DNA of 64,000 bases from Thiothrix nivea DSM 5205 (GTDB lineage: Bacteria > Pseudomonadota > Gammaproteobacteria > Thiotrichales > Thiotrichaceae): the NCBI RefSeq assembly GCF_000260135.1, contig NZ_JH651384.1:685693-749692 (forward strand). The letters run 5' to 3'. Under the pieces are notes generated by a model, which worked only from the letters and a program-made list of their open reading frames with translations, did no database searches and had not been told where the DNA came from. The translations under genes were made by a program, and so were the position numbers. Of the stretch, positions 8,728 through 17,122 are shown one piece after another; position 1 is the first letter of the stretch, and every line of letters begins with the position of its first letter.

Positions 8728-9039
8728 CGCTATGCTATACGGAACGATTTTACATAGCCGTCCGTATAACCCTCTATCAAGCTGACAACAGAGCCTTTGC
8801 CTATTGCGCCATCACTTGACAGTGACTCCAATACGCCGCAGTATACCGAACCATAGCCGAACATCATAAAAATAACACCCACATCCTACCGGCGAACAAA
8901 ACACATTCTATTGATCAAAGCCCGCCCTGTTGCGGGCTTTCCTTTGTCCGGCTGACCCGGTTCAAACGGCAGTTTGCCGGTGCAGCAACGCACAATCAGG
9001 TTTCCATAAACACATTCGCAAACTGACGGAGACATTGAT
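8728..9039 (+). other. 312-bp non-coding gap with one terminator
   Basis: No credible ORF. It holds the hairpin terminator described separately at 8917-8944 and an isolated TTGACA (8816-8821) without a good -10 at the right spacing. The start of the lysis and morphogenesis block follows at 9040. Confidence 0.5.
8917..8944 (+). terminator. Intrinsic terminator
   Basis: AAAGCCCGC (8917-8925) pairs with GCGGGCTTT (8932-8940) over a 6-nt loop and is followed by CCTTT. The A-rich 5' flank makes it plausible on both strands. It would end the transcript of the Gp49-family gene before the lysis block. Confidence 0.75.
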
Positions 9040-9420
9040 GTGATCAAAGCATTCCTTCCCTGGCTGATCCGCGCCATCCCTATGGGCGGCTACCGCACTT
9101 ACATCATCAGCATCCTGCTGGTGCTGGTTGGCGCTGGCATGATTGCCGCTGCGTTCGTGGGTATCCTGCCGTTTGACATTGCCGGTTCCGTTGCCGCAAC
9201 CACTATCCTGCTAGGGCTGCAAGGCTTCTTCGGGCGCGCGGCTACAGCTGAGCTGGAAGACCAGCTATCCCTGGCGCTGGCGGTTATTGTGGACACCCGT
9301 GACAAGGTTAAAGCCTGGCCGGAAGTGCCGCTACCTGACCCGATCCCCGAACCCCATCTGCCAACCGAAAAACCCCCTGGCGTTGCGCATCCCGGCTTTG
9401 ACGATGCAGGATGGCGCTAA
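9040..9420 (+). CDS. Membrane protein, holin-like position
   Basis: 126 residues from a GTG start. Two hydrophobic helices (about 20-42 and 44-64) are followed by a cytoplasmic-type charged tail and a proline-rich end (PLPDPIPEPHLPTEKPP). It directly precedes, and overlaps by one base, an endolysin gene, which suggests a holin or lysis accessory role. That role is from context only. Confidence 0.6.
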   Translation: MIKAFLPWLIRAIPMGGYRTYIISILLVLVGAGMIAAAFVGILPFDIAGSVAATTILLGLQGFFGRAATAELEDQLSLALAVIVDTRDKVKAWPEVPLPDPIPEPHLPTEKPPGVAHPGFDDAGWR

Positions 9421-10133
9421 TGGCCAGCGTCAAGGAAGTGCAGGAAGCCCTGGCAGCACTAGGTCTTTACCTCGGGGCAATTGATGATGTATGGGGGGAG
9501 ATGACGGAACAAGCCGTCATTGCCTTCCAGCGCATCAACCGCCTGACCATGAACGGCAAGATCAGCACCAAACTGCTGGATATGCTGTTTTCAGATGACA
9601 TGGAAGACCGCGCCGCACCGCCTGAACGCGACGACGGCAGACCGGAAGCACCCGGCAACCCGGCGCGCTGGCCATCCGGCAACCCGGATTCACTGGAGTG
9701 TTACTTTGGCGCGGTTGGCACTGATCAGGTGCGCATCAAAACCGCCTACCCGCTGCGTCTGGCGTGGGATCTGAACACCATCATGGATGGATTCAGTTGC
9801 CACCGCCTGGTGGCCGATCCGATGGAATACATTTTCCGTGAAACGCTGGCGCATTACGGCCAGGACAAGGTTCACGACCTGCGCCTTGACCGCTTCGGCG
9901 GCTGCCTGAACGTGCGCAAGATTCGCGGTGGCAATTACTACAGCACCCATGCCTGGGGCATTGCGGTCGACATCGACCCAGCCAACAACCGGCTTGACTG
10001 GGGAAAATCTAAAGCCAGTCTCGCCAAGCCGGAGTACAACGCATGGTGGGAGATCATCGAGAGCACCGGCGCACAATCGCTGGGGCGGCGCAAAAACTAC
10101 GACTGGATGCACTTCCAGTTTGCGAAGGTATAG
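9420..10133 (+). CDS. Endolysin: peptidoglycan-binding domain plus M15-type peptidase
   Basis: 237 residues; the ATG at 9420 overlaps the preceding stop (TAATG), and an in-frame ATG 9 bp upstream is possible. Residues about 3-60 form a PG_binding_1 repeat (VQEALAALGLYLGAIDDVWG, AFQRINRL). The catalytic part carries the M15/VanY zinc ligands: STHAWGIAVDID (SxHxxGxAxD) and WMHFQF near the C-terminus. It should cleave peptide cross-links in murein during lysis. There is no signal peptide, so release would depend on a holin. Confidence 0.88.
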   Translation: MASVKEVQEALAALGLYLGAIDDVWGEMTEQAVIAFQRINRLTMNGKISTKLLDMLFSDDMEDRAAPPERDDGRPEAPGNPARWPSGNPDSLECYFGAVGTDQVRIKTAYPLRLAWDLNTIMDGFSCHRLVADPMEYIFRETLAHYGQDKVHDLRLDRFGGCLNVRKIRGGNYYSTHAWGIAVDIDPANNRLDWGKSKASLAKPEYNAWWEIIESTGAQSLGRRKNYDWMHFQFAKV

Positions 10134-10135
10134 CC

Positions 10136-10324
10136 ATGCGTGCGCAAGACAAATGGCTATTCCAGTTCATTATGACACTGATTGCCATCATTGCCACCTT
10201 TTGGATGGGAGCGAAGCTCACCCATAATCTGATAGCAACCAGTTGCAATGAGCGTGGCCGAGCCGTCATTAATGACATTCCACATACCTGCCAACCACAA
10301 CAAGGGTACAAATGGACGACCTAG
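10136..10324 (+). CDS. Small membrane protein, lysis block
   Basis: 62 residues, 2 bp after the endolysin stop. One membrane helix (FIMTLIAIIATFWMGAKL) is followed by a short outer domain with two Cys. It could be a holin or a small spanin-like component, but no lipobox is present. The next ORF overlaps its end. Confidence 0.55.
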   Translation: MRAQDKWLFQFIMTLIAIIATFWMGAKLTHNLIATSCNERGRAVINDIPHTCQPQQGYKWTT

Positions 10325-10548
10325 ACCGTGCGCAAGCCATTGAAGAAATGCAGCGCGAACAAGCATTGCAGCAAGTTCGACGCCCTGCTGAAGAGCCAGA
10401 AACGGACGCCAGCGGCAACCGCGTTTGCCTGGAGTGCGGGGACATCATCCCCGTGCTGCGCTTTTCCCTGATTAACGCCGTGCGCTGCGTGGATTGCCAG
10501 TCAGCACTGGAAAAGCACAACAAGGGGTACAACAGCCATGTCGGATGA
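10312..10548 (+). CDS. TraR/DksA-type zinc finger protein
   Basis: 78 residues. An N-terminal helix (LDRAQAIEEMQREQAL) precedes a four-cysteine finger, CLECGDIIP...RCVDCQ, as in phage TraR/DksA proteins. Such proteins enter the RNA polymerase secondary channel and can redirect host transcription. A short phage-borne member in the middle operon is typical of Mu-like phages. It overlaps both neighbours by about 11 bp. Confidence 0.82.
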   Translation: MDDLDRAQAIEEMQREQALQQVRRPAEEPETDASGNRVCLECGDIIPVLRFSLINAVRCVDCQSALEKHNKGYNSHVG

Positions 10549-10762
10549 AATGATTCGCGCTATCGGCAAGCTGGAGGGCAGGCTGGATTCCATGCATGAA
10601 ACCAGCAAGGCCAATAGCGACAAGCTGGATGCCATTGATAAGCGTCTACGCGCCGTCGAAACCCGTTCAGCCACCTACGGCACGGTAGGTGGGGCGCTCG
10701 CAGGCGTCGGCATCAGCCTGCTGGTGGCGAAGCTGAAAGGCATCACCGGCACAGGCCCGTAA
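10538..10762 (+). CDS. Coiled-coil plus membrane anchor protein
   Basis: 74 residues. A predicted coiled coil (EMIRAIGKLEGRLDSMHE...DKLDAIDKRLRAVE) leads into one glycine-rich membrane helix (TVGGALAGVGISLLVAKL). The layout resembles haemolysin XhlA-like or accessory holin proteins, but the family is not certain. Confidence 0.55.
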   Translation: MSDEMIRAIGKLEGRLDSMHETSKANSDKLDAIDKRLRAVETRSATYGTVGGALAGVGISLLVAKLKGITGTGP

Positions 10763-10772
10763 AGGACAGGTC

Positions 10773-11276
10773 ATGGCATACCCGCAAGAAACCAGACTGA
10801 AGGGGCGCAATGCGTATGTGCGGGGGCGTATGTCCATGCCAGATGCCGCAGTGCACGCTGGTGTCTCCGAAGCCACCCTGAAACTGTGGAAAGCCAGGGA
10901 CAAAGAGCAGGGCGACGACTGGGATCAGGCGCGGGCAGCGGCACGGCTGGCCATGGGCGGGCTGGGTGACATGACCGCAGAAGTGCTGGAAGACTTTATT
11001 CTCCAGTTTAAGCGCGCCATGCAAGACCTGAATAATGACACGTCTATCCCGGCGATTGACCGGGCTGAGGTGCTGGCAAAGCTTTCCGACAGCTATATCA
11101 AGACCATGAAGGCAGCCACCAGCAGCAACAGCAACCTGGCGCGGCTGAGTGTGGCGTTGGAAGTGCTGGAGGTATTGAGCAAGTTCATTCAGGGCCGGTT
11201 CCCGCATCATGTTCCCATCCTCGTTGAAATTCTGGATACCTTCGGCCCAGAGTTGAGCAAGCACTATGGCGCGTGA
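10773..11276 (+). CDS. DUF1804 protein, probable small terminase subunit (Mu gp27-like)
   Basis: 167 residues. The N-terminal HTH (MPDAAVHAGVSEATLKLWKARDKEQGDDWDQARAA, split by the usual wing) and the helical centre match the DUF1804 family found directly before the large terminase in Mu-like phages. It probably recognises the packaging site. Its stop overlaps the large subunit start by 11 bp. Confidence 0.8.
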   Translation: MAYPQETRLKGRNAYVRGRMSMPDAAVHAGVSEATLKLWKARDKEQGDDWDQARAAARLAMGGLGDMTAEVLEDFILQFKRAMQDLNNDTSIPAIDRAEVLAKLSDSYIKTMKAATSSNSNLARLSVALEVLEVLSKFIQGRFPHHVPILVEILDTFGPELSKHYGA

Positions 11277-13011
11277 CCTGACCACCAAAGCCTTCCTTGA
11301 TGAGTTACTGGGCATTACCAGCCATCTGCGCAAACAGATGGAGGCATTACGCCAGGGTGTGGATGACTCCCCCGCGGCCATCCGGGATCGCCGCCGCCGC
11401 GTGCTGGTGGATAATGACTTTGCCTTTTTCGCCTGGCACTACTTCCCGCATCATGTGCGCGGGGAGAAAAGCCGGTTTCAAGACCACTTCACAGCCCGTT
11501 TCCCGCAGCTATTGAACCATACTCAAGGCTGCCGTGAATGGTGGGTTGCGCCACGCGGCGAAACAAAGTCCACCTTGCTGACCAAGATAGGCCCGGTATA
11601 CATCGCCATCCGTGGTGCTTTGCAGGATGCCGGGGTACGCGCTGAACTCAATGCCGGACTGCCCGCCAAATTCCTGGACTACGTGCTGTTGCTGGGCGCA
11701 GAAACCAGCCTTCCCACCAAGTTGTTGGCAGTGGTCAAAACCGAGCTGGAGTCAAACTACCGCTTGCTGATGGATTTTCCGGAAGCTGCCGGACGTGGCC
11801 CAGTATGGAAAATGGGTGAAATCGTCACCAAGGCCAATGTCAAGATTGAGCCTTTCGGTGCTGAACAGGCCATTCGCGGTACGTTCCACGGCGCTTCCCG
11901 CCCCAAGGTGCTGTTCGGTGATGACCTGATTACCGACAAAGAAGCCAAGTCCCTGACCGAGCGCGACAACCGCTGGAACTGGGTGGAAAAGGCTATTGAC
12001 TACCTTGGCGACCCCGATGGCACTGTCAAATTCCTGGCGGTCGGTACGATCCTGAATCAGGATGACCCGATTTCCCGCGCCAAAAAATCACTGGGGCATA
12101 TCGTCCACCACTTCAAGGCATTGGAACGCTTCCCTGTCAACATGGATTTATGGGAGCGCTGCGAAGAGATCATGCGCAACCTTGACCGGGTGATGATTGA
12201 CGAAGCCCGGCGCAACAACCTGATCCTGGATAACAGGGAACTGCCGTCCTATCAGTTTTACCTCGCCAACCAGACTGAAATGGACATGGGTGCTATGGTG
12301 TCATGGCCCAGTGTGCGCAGCCTGTATACCCTGATGCGCCAGCGCGTCACCCAGCCGTCGGCGTTCCGCACCGAAATGCAGGGCGAAGCCCGTAATGAGG
12401 ATGAGCGCGTATTTGGCAATGTGCAATTTTGGGTGCAGCGCCTGCCCAACTGGCTGTTTTACGCTGCCTGCGACCCATCCATGGGCAAAAATGAGAAGTC
12501 TGACCCATCTGCATTGGTAGTGGGTGGTTATGACCCACTTAACAAACGCCTGCATGTGGTTGAAGCTGAGGTAAAACGCCGGGTGGAAAGCAAGCTGCTG
12601 GCCGACATGATCAGCCTGCAACGCGAATTCAACCCGGCTGTATGGGGATTCGAGAACAATAACGCCTACGAATTCATGCGCACCACGTTCATCCGGAACG
12701 CTATGGCGCAGCAGGTGGTGCTGAATCTGGTTGGCGTCACAGCCACTGTCGCCCCCGAAGTCCGCATTGACTCGCTAGAGCCACATATTAATGACATCCC
12801 TGCCCGCATCCTGCTCCATGCCAACCAGGTGCACCTACTGGACGAACTCGACACTTGGCCTGAAAAGCAGCCGCACCACCACTATGACGGCCTGACCGCA
12901 CTGCATATCCTGTGGATGATTGCGGTGTCGCGGGCTGGTGGCATCCCACAAATCGCCACTACCACGCCAAGCTGGCGCAAGGGCAATAATGTCGCCTGGG
13001 ACAACTATTAA
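11266..13011 (+). CDS. Phage terminase large subunit (Mu gp28-like)
   Basis: 581 residues. The ATPase part has a Walker A-type loop APRGETKST (about 95-103) and an acidic Walker B-like site (VLFGDD, Asp219). The RNase H-type nuclease begins at ACDPSMGKNEKSDPSAL (Asp403). It drives DNA into proheads and makes the headful cut. The portal gene starts on its stop codon. Confidence 0.88.
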   Translation: MARDLTTKAFLDELLGITSHLRKQMEALRQGVDDSPAAIRDRRRRVLVDNDFAFFAWHYFPHHVRGEKSRFQDHFTARFPQLLNHTQGCREWWVAPRGETKSTLLTKIGPVYIAIRGALQDAGVRAELNAGLPAKFLDYVLLLGAETSLPTKLLAVVKTELESNYRLLMDFPEAAGRGPVWKMGEIVTKANVKIEPFGAEQAIRGTFHGASRPKVLFGDDLITDKEAKSLTERDNRWNWVEKAIDYLGDPDGTVKFLAVGTILNQDDPISRAKKSLGHIVHHFKALERFPVNMDLWERCEEIMRNLDRVMIDEARRNNLILDNRELPSYQFYLANQTEMDMGAMVSWPSVRSLYTLMRQRVTQPSAFRTEMQGEARNEDERVFGNVQFWVQRLPNWLFYAACDPSMGKNEKSDPSALVVGGYDPLNKRLHVVEAEVKRRVESKLLADMISLQREFNPAVWGFENNNAYEFMRTTFIRNAMAQQVVLNLVGVTATVAPEVRIDSLEPHINDIPARILLHANQVHLLDELDTWPEKQPHHHYDGLTALHILWMIAVSRAGGIPQIATTTPSWRKGNNVAWDNY

Positions 13012-14477
13012 TGATCAAGCAAATCACCGCCATCGCCAAACGCGCTCTAAGAATCCCGGATGAGATCGTTACCCGCGCCAACGACCCCAACTTCTATCAG
13101 GCGCTGGACATCCTGCCAAACCCTGACCCAATCCTGGCGAAACTGGGCAAGGATACTGACGTGTACAACGCCATCCAGTACGATGCCCACGTCATGGGGG
13201 AATTACGCAGCTTGCGGGCGGGGTTACTCGGATACGACTGGCGCATTGTGCCGGGCGGCGAGGATGCAGCCAGCCAGAAGGCATTCCAGGCCATCATGCA
13301 GCGCATGGAATATTATCCTGCTTCTGGCTCACGCTGGGATGACTGGATATGGACTATCTATAAAGCGGTGCTGATGGGGCAAAGTATCCATGAAATCGGC
13401 TGGGAATACGACGGCACATTCATGTTTCCGCGTTTCATCAAGGACAGGCCAGCTCGGCGGTTTGCCTATTCCGCCGAAAATAACCTGAAAGTATTGACCC
13501 GTTCAAATCCGTTGTATGGTGAAACCATTGATGGTGATTATCGTCTGCTGACAACGCGCCACATGCCCAGCCATGACAACCCGTATGGGGTGGCGGTGCT
13601 GTCGGCCTGTTTCTGGCCGTACACGTTCAAACACGCTGGCTGGAAATGGTTCGCCAAGTTTGCCGAGAAGTACGGCATACCATGGGCTGTCGGTACGTAT
13701 CCAGCAGGGAGCGACCAGAAATTTCAGCGGGAACTGGCGGAGCGCCTCGCAGCAATGATTGAGGATGCTGTGGCAGCAATCCCGGAGGGAGCGTCCGTTG
13801 AACTGAAAACGCCCAGCACTAGCGGAGACCCAATCCAGGAGCGCCTGATAAACCTCGCTAACCGCGAAATGTCGAAAGCCCTGACCAGCCAGACGCTGGC
13901 GACAGAGATTCAGGGCAACGGCAGTCGTGCGGCAGCCGATACCCATAGCAACCGGCAGGCAGGTATTGCCAGTTCCGACCGCAAAATGATCAGCGAAACC
14001 GTTTCACAACTGCTGTCATGGATTACTGAGATCAACTTCCCTGGTGCAAAAGCCTCATGGCATGAGTTCTACGAAGAGTCTGACCCCCGTGAAGGCTGGG
14101 CAAACACCCTGAATACTGCCCGCAAGTTCCTGCCAGTTTCGCGTGAATTTGCCTATGAGCGCCTACAAATCACCCCGCCCAAAGCGGGCGATGAGCTACT
14201 GGATGCAGTTGACCCAGCACCCGCAGCGGCAAACTTCCGCCATGGCGGGGATTTCGTGGATTTCACCACTACAGGTGGCAATGCCGTCGATCCTATTGCC
14301 ATGATGCTGCCAGAAATCAAAAAAATACTGGGCAAGCATGACAATCTGACGGACGCACAAACAGCGCTGGATACGGCATTCCCAGGCCTGGATGACAGTG
14401 TGCTACGGGCGCAACTCGAATTGACCATGCTTTACGAGTACCTGCGGGGCATGGAGGCAGCAACCAGTGACTCCTGA
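13011..14477 (+). CDS. Portal protein (DUF935, Mu gp29-like)
   Basis: 488 residues. Family features include LRSLRAGLLGYDWRIVPGG, the RHMPSHDNPYGVAVL segment, and KYGIPWAVGTYPAGS. This protein forms the dodecameric portal ring through which DNA enters the capsid. It lies between the large terminase and the F-like gene as in Mu, and overlaps the latter by 11 bp. Confidence 0.9.
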   Translation: MIKQITAIAKRALRIPDEIVTRANDPNFYQALDILPNPDPILAKLGKDTDVYNAIQYDAHVMGELRSLRAGLLGYDWRIVPGGEDAASQKAFQAIMQRMEYYPASGSRWDDWIWTIYKAVLMGQSIHEIGWEYDGTFMFPRFIKDRPARRFAYSAENNLKVLTRSNPLYGETIDGDYRLLTTRHMPSHDNPYGVAVLSACFWPYTFKHAGWKWFAKFAEKYGIPWAVGTYPAGSDQKFQRELAERLAAMIEDAVAAIPEGASVELKTPSTSGDPIQERLINLANREMSKALTSQTLATEIQGNGSRAAADTHSNRQAGIASSDRKMISETVSQLLSWITEINFPGAKASWHEFYEESDPREGWANTLNTARKFLPVSREFAYERLQITPPKAGDELLDAVDPAPAAANFRHGGDFVDFTTTGGNAVDPIAMMLPEIKKILGKHDNLTDAQTALDTAFPGLDDSVLRAQLELTMLYEYLRGMEAATSDS

Positions 14478-15705
14478 AGTTCAATTCGGCAATCTGCCAT
14501 CGCTGGAAGCCATCAATTTCCTGCGCAACAAGCTAGACATCACCACTGCGCACTGGGATGACATGCTGAAGGAGATTCATGTCAAGGCGTTCACGGTGGC
14601 TGGCGCTACCCGCCTGGCTTTGCTGCAAGACCTACGCGGAGCAGTCGATAAGGCGCTGGCAGATGGCGAGAGTATTGGGCAATTTCACAACCGTTTCGAT
14701 GAGATTGTAAAGCAGCACGGCTGGCAGTTTCGCGGTAAGTACGCCTGGCGTACCCGTGTCATTTATGACACCAACATGCGCAGCGCCCACATGGCGGGCA
14801 AGTGGGAGCAGATTCAGCGCAGTAAAAAGACATTCCCTTACCTGCAATACCGTACTGCTGGCGATAGCCGGGTGAGGCCAGAACATGCCCGGTGGGATAA
14901 TTTGATCCTGCCCGTTGATGACCCATTCTGGGATACGCACTACCCACCCAATGGCTGGGGATGCCGCTGCACAGTGCGGTCATTATCAGCAAGAGAGATG
15001 GAGCGCAAGGGGCTGAAGGTCGGTGAGCGCCCGGAAATTATCTCTCCCGATACGCCCGACAGGGTTAACACGCGCACTGGCGAGGTCTATGGGAAGGTTC
15101 CAGACGGCATTGATACCGGATGGGATTATAATGTTGGCAAGGCATGGCTTGCGCCGGAAGATGATTTTGGGCGCATCCTTGTCCAGCAGCAACCGGCCAT
15201 TCGCGCCCAAATTGACAGTTACATTGACGAGGTTTCAAGGCCGTTTCAGGCCGCGTTTGAGGGATGGGCAAAGCAGGTCATTAATAAGGAGTACCCGTTC
15301 CGCAGGCATCAGGTGGTAGTTGGCTACGTCAAAAGCGCGGTCATCACCCATGCACTGGAGAAAGGCGTTAAGCTGGAGACTGCCACGATTGCAATTGATG
15401 CAAATCAGCTTCAGCACATGCGCCGGGATGCCAAGGCAGAATGGGAAAAATCCATCCCTGATGAGTTCATCCTCAATCTTCCCACTGAGATTGCCAGCCC
15501 AACAGCGATACTGTGGGAATCATCGACCAATAACATCCTTTATATCTTCGGAACCGCCCAGGATGGGCGCGACATGAAAGTATTCGTTGCGCTGAATTTT
15601 AAACGGAAGGGCGATGTAACCAACAGTATCAGGTCTGGCGGACTCATCCCGAGAATCTCACTGCAAAATGCAGGGGAGTATCAGGTGATATGGGGGAAAA
15701 TTTGA
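14467..15705 (+). CDS. Mu F-like head morphogenesis protein with C-terminal PBECR-type nuclease domain
   Basis: 412 residues starting with GTG. Residues about 1-180 are the MuF domain (RTRVIYDTNMRSAHMAGKW, then RPEHARWDNLILP, PPNGWGCRCTVRSLS with Cys166 and Cys168). After a linker, residues about 285-412 look like a phage Barnase-EndoU-ColicinE5/D-RelE (PBECR) nuclease: RRHQVVVGYVKSAVITHALEKG, then a strand-rich end (NILYIFGTA, MKVFVALNFKRKGDVTNSIRSGGLI). MuF proteins commonly carry toxin domains and are thought to be packaged in the head. The domain call is by pattern, not by search. This is the last morphogenesis gene visible. Confidence 0.8.
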   Translation: MTPEVQFGNLPSLEAINFLRNKLDITTAHWDDMLKEIHVKAFTVAGATRLALLQDLRGAVDKALADGESIGQFHNRFDEIVKQHGWQFRGKYAWRTRVIYDTNMRSAHMAGKWEQIQRSKKTFPYLQYRTAGDSRVRPEHARWDNLILPVDDPFWDTHYPPNGWGCRCTVRSLSAREMERKGLKVGERPEIISPDTPDRVNTRTGEVYGKVPDGIDTGWDYNVGKAWLAPEDDFGRILVQQQPAIRAQIDSYIDEVSRPFQAAFEGWAKQVINKEYPFRRHQVVVGYVKSAVITHALEKGVKLETATIAIDANQLQHMRRDAKAEWEKSIPDEFILNLPTEIASPTAILWESSTNNILYIFGTAQDGRDMKVFVALNFKRKGDVTNSIRSGGLIPRISLQNAGEYQVIWGKI

Positions 15706-15710
15706 TATTT

Positions 15711-15801
15711 GCACCCCGGATGGACACCACTCCATCATGCCAGTTCACTGCTGCCAAGGCAGGACACCGGGCAGGCCGCGTTTTTCCTGTCGTCGGGGTG
15801 C
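15711..15801 (+). ncRNA. Candidate structured RNA leader upstream of a D12-class methyltransferase
   Basis: A perfect 8-bp closing helix, GCACCCCG (15711-15718) with CGGGGTGC (15794-15801), encloses GATGGA/TCCATC (15719-15724 with 15731-15736), a CTGC/GCAG hairpin (15751-15762) and GGCAGG/CCTGTC (15770-15775 with 15786-15791, one G-U pair). Two further hairpins follow in the leader (CGGGGC/GCCCCG at 15858-15883; CATGCC/GGCATG at 15927-15946). A motif named D12-methyl has been described upstream of such methyltransferases; whether this is one needs a covariance search. A 42-codon ORF (15720-15848) overlaps and is considered unlikely. Confidence 0.5.
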
Positions 15802-16002
15802 GTACAAGTTATTTTATCAAAAAATGGTGCATGACTAAAGCCATTTAAAAGGAGCGACGGGGCGGCGTTACAGCGCAGCCCCGCCATCCACGCAGATGAT
15901 CACTCCACTGCGTAAACCTAGGCTCCCATGCCGTGCGCATGGCATGAGGAATCTATCATTGCGCAAAATTGCTGGCATTTTTTGCCGACAAGAGGAGTGA
16001 TT

Positions 16003-16785
16003 ATGATGCATTCACCTGTTCGTAGCCCATTAGCTGGCTGGTTTGGTGGTAAGTACCAACTTTCCAGACACATTATATCCCGTATTCCAAGCCATGATTG
16101 TTATGCCGAGCCATTTGCTGGAGCAGCTTGGGTTCTGTTCCGCAAGGAGCCAAGCAAGGCTGAGATTATCAATGACATAAACAGGGAAATAGTGACATTG
16201 TACCGCTGTGTCCAGAATCATTTGGAAGAGTTCTGCCGTCATTTCCGCTATCAGTTGACCGCCAGGGATGAGTCCAGGCGCAAGCTAGATGAGAATCCTG
16301 AAACGATGACTGATATACAACGGGCAGCAAGGTTTTTCTATATACACCAGAATGCATTCGCGGGAAGAATTGGAAGAAGCCCGTCATTTGGCACAGCAAC
16401 TGAGCGGGAACCCAAGCTTAACCTGTTGCGGGTAGAGGAAACATTGTCTGCGGCACATCTTCGGCTGGCGAATGTCTACATAGAAAACCTTCCCTATACT
16501 GGACTGATAAGCCGTTATGACAGGCCAAGGACATTCTTTTACATCGACCCGCCCTATTGGGATTGTGAAGATGACTACGGTAAGAACATTTTCAGCAAGG
16601 AGGATTTCGGAAAGCTTGCCGATCAACTTCACCAAGTCAAAGGTAAGTTCCTTTTGAGTCTGAATGACACAGATGGCGTGAGAAAAGCATTTACTGGATT
16701 CAACATGGAAGAGGTAACCGTGACGTACTCAAGCTCAAGGACAAGTCGGCCAAAAGCCCGTGAGCTGTTCATAACAAATTATTAA
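16003..16785 (+). CDS. D12-class N6-adenine DNA methyltransferase (Dam-like)
   Basis: 260 residues from the ATG at 16003, behind AGAGGAG; an in-frame ATG at 15928 lies in the hairpin-rich leader. It transfers a methyl group from SAM to adenine N6. Motifs appear in the Dam order: PLAGWFGGKYQL near the N-terminus, the SAM loop EPFAGAAW, and catalytic DPPY (Asp182-Tyr185). It probably protects phage DNA from restriction, a role comparable to Mom in Mu. It replaces the morphogenesis genes expected here, and its AT-richer DNA suggests separate acquisition. Confidence 0.9.
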   Translation: MMHSPVRSPLAGWFGGKYQLSRHIISRIPSHDCYAEPFAGAAWVLFRKEPSKAEIINDINREIVTLYRCVQNHLEEFCRHFRYQLTARDESRRKLDENPETMTDIQRAARFFYIHQNAFAGRIGRSPSFGTATEREPKLNLLRVEETLSAAHLRLANVYIENLPYTGLISRYDRPRTFFYIDPPYWDCEDDYGKNIFSKEDFGKLADQLHQVKGKFLLSLNDTDGVRKAFTGFNMEEVTVTYSSSRTSRPKARELFITNY

Positions 16786-16796
16786 ATATATAGAAA

Positions 16797-16832
16797 TGAT
16801 ACTCAGATAGAGATGCTGTCTGGGTATTTTAT
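16797..16832 (+). terminator. Probable intrinsic terminator after the methyltransferase
   Basis: ATACTCAGATA pairs with TGTCTGGGTAT (about 16799-16827, with G-U pairs) and is followed by a TTTTAT run. It ends the + strand phage block and separates it from the minus-strand island operon. Confidence 0.6.
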
Positions 16833-16963
16833 GGGTTATTTCTGCCTAAATTAGTAAAAAATACTAACATTTAAAACGCAAATTATCGGAACAATAGTTT
16901 TATATAAGTGTATGTTTATAATGTATTTTATACAATTCTACACAAAGTTGATCTTTAACATTT

Positions 16964-17122
16964 CTAACATGTCCCCACAGTAAATGTGCCGGTGTCGCCT
17001 TGGATGATGGTGGCGGTGTCTTCCGGCTTTTCCAGGCGGATGAATTCGCCGATGTCGCCTAAAGCTGGCATGGCAGGCTTGCCGCCGCTGGTGGCGGTGT
17101 GGGTGGTGGTGGTCATGTTCAT
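16964..17122 (-). CDS. Small hypothetical protein, last gene of island operon
   Basis: 52 residues; its start overlaps the stop of the primase gene (ATGA). The N-terminus is Thr-rich (MNMTTTTHTATSGGK), followed by an ordinary stretch (ALGDIGEFIRLEKPEDTATI). I recognise no family. Codon use and coupling favour a real gene over the longer, His-rich ORF in another frame. Confidence 0.5.
   Translation of the reverse strand: MNMTTTTHTATSGGKPAMPALGDIGEFIRLEKPEDTATIIQGDTGTFTVGTC

Noticed and set aside
8816-8850. Promoter with TTGACA at 8816
   Set aside because: No acceptable -10 hexamer at 16-18 bp spacing.
15720-15848. 42-codon ORF in the methyltransferase leader
   Set aside because: No ribosome site and full overlap with perfect helices; kept only as an alternative explanation.
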